From assembly GCA_023140455.1 (NCBI GenBank), contig JAGLLQ010000553.1, forward strand, positions 1-5,945: a stretch of 5,945 bases of DNA, given 5' to 3'. Position numbers and translations under genes: made by a program. The notes beneath the pieces are model-generated. The model was given only the letters and a program-made list of their open reading frames with translations. It had not been told where the DNA came from and searched no databases. This DNA comes from Desulfobacteraceae bacterium (GTDB lineage Bacteria; Desulfobacterota; Desulfobacteria; Desulfobacterales; Desulfobacteraceae). Below, one piece after another: positions 5,545 to 5,945 of the stretch (position 1 is its first letter; each line of letters begins with the position of its first letter).

Positions 5545-5945
5545 TTAATGGGCTTTATAATCCGGATGTTCATGTAGAATTGGCATCCGGCTAGTTATAT
5601 ATCGGTAAGCAGTTATTCCTACAGTTATAATAAAGATTGAAGTACCGATTTCCATAAAGCTTGGTACATATCTGTCTACAGAAGGCAGATGATAATTAAA
5701 AGCTATAACGGAAATATTAAGCCTGTTTAAAATAATTCCCAGCACAGTCCATGCTGCAGCAAATCGTACCATGGTCAGGTTTTTTTCCCTTGATCCCATG
5801 GCGTACAGGATAGCGGGGAACGCTACAAATCCAATCAATTCAACAAGAAACCACAGACCCCATGATGAACCAAGGTAATGCCAGTTATTATCAATTGAAA
5901 GGCCAATTAGCTTGATCGCCAGATAACCCATCATGACAAGGGATG
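5545..5945 (-). CDS. hmcC: HmcC, NrfD-type membrane subunit, C-terminal part (gene starts beyond the right edge)
   Basis: The reading frame is open to the window edge, so the ATG at 5934 is internal rather than the start. About 133 residues are visible, against roughly 390 for the whole NrfD/HmcC family protein. At least three hydrophobic helices can be seen, around LWFLVELIGFVAFPAILYA, FAAAWTVLGIILNRLNISV and the segment after YVPSFMEIGTSIF. The NRLNISVIAFN and RYVPSFMEIG stretches are typical of HmcC/DsrP-like NrfD proteins. The C-terminus, with several His and charged residues (PILHEHPDYKAH), is probably soluble. The family carries no covalent cofactor of its own and forms the quinone- or ion-linked membrane anchor beside a ferredoxin-like subunit (HmcB) and a multihaem cytochrome (HmcA), both expected just upstream, outside the window. 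It is followed 24 nt later by hmcD. Confidence 0.92.
   Translation of the reverse strand, partial: SLVMMGYLAIKLIGLSIDNNWHYLGSSWGLWFLVELIGFVAFPAILYAMGSREKNLTMVRFAAAWTVLGIILNRLNISVIAFNYHLPSVDRYVPSFMEIGTSIFIITVGITAYRYITSRMPILHEHPDYKAH

Noticed and set aside
5545..5934. Treating the NrfD-type frame as a complete 129-residue protein starting at 5934
   Set aside because: The frame continues open to the window edge, and family members are about three times longer; the ATG is an internal methionine.

Overview
All genes in this window lie on the minus strand, so they read from right to left. The window holds the distal half of a sulfate-reducer hmc operon, which encodes the high-molecular-weight cytochrome transmembrane redox complex, followed by its regulatory genes. 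The AT-rich DNA, the HmcC-D-E-F order and the linked Rrf1- and Rrf2-type regulators point to a Desulfobacterota sulfate reducer. The base composition fits the Desulfobacteraceae better than a GC-rich Desulfovibrio, but the genus assignment is inference.

Transcription order: (1) the C-terminal third of hmcC (NrfD-type membrane subunit), cut by the right edge; (2) hmcD, a 44-residue single-helix protein; (3) hmcE, a five-helix cytochrome b of the NarI type; (4) hmcF, a cytoplasmic HdrD-like iron-sulfur protein; (5) a tandem universal stress protein; (6) a stand-alone receiver of the Rrf1 type; (7) a receiver-PAS-histidine kinase; (8) the N-terminal half of an Rrf2-family repressor, cut by the left edge. 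Gaps from hmcC to the receiver gene are 16-45 nt and each start there has a Shine-Dalgarno-like sequence, which suggests one transcript. A 64 nt gap precedes the kinase. A 125 nt gap with a hairpin, a promoter-like TATAAT and a dyad precedes rrf2.

Working together: in the known complex, periplasmic electrons (from hydrogenase through cytochrome c3 and the multihaem HmcA, which would lie off the right edge with HmcB) cross the membrane via HmcC/D/E to HmcF in the cytoplasm, linking periplasmic oxidation to cytoplasmic reduction in sulfate respiration. In D. vulgaris the operon ends with rrf1 and rrf2, which lower its expression. Here the same regulators are present, but a stress protein and a kinase with a cysteine-bearing PAS domain sit among them. 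The cassette therefore looks like a redox complex travelling with its own redox or energy-state sensors.

The electron-transfer genes are a known system. The less familiar part is the usp/receiver/PAS-kinase/rrf2 regulatory block and its intergenic sites. No RNA gene, CRISPR array, insertion sequence or plus-strand gene could be supported.
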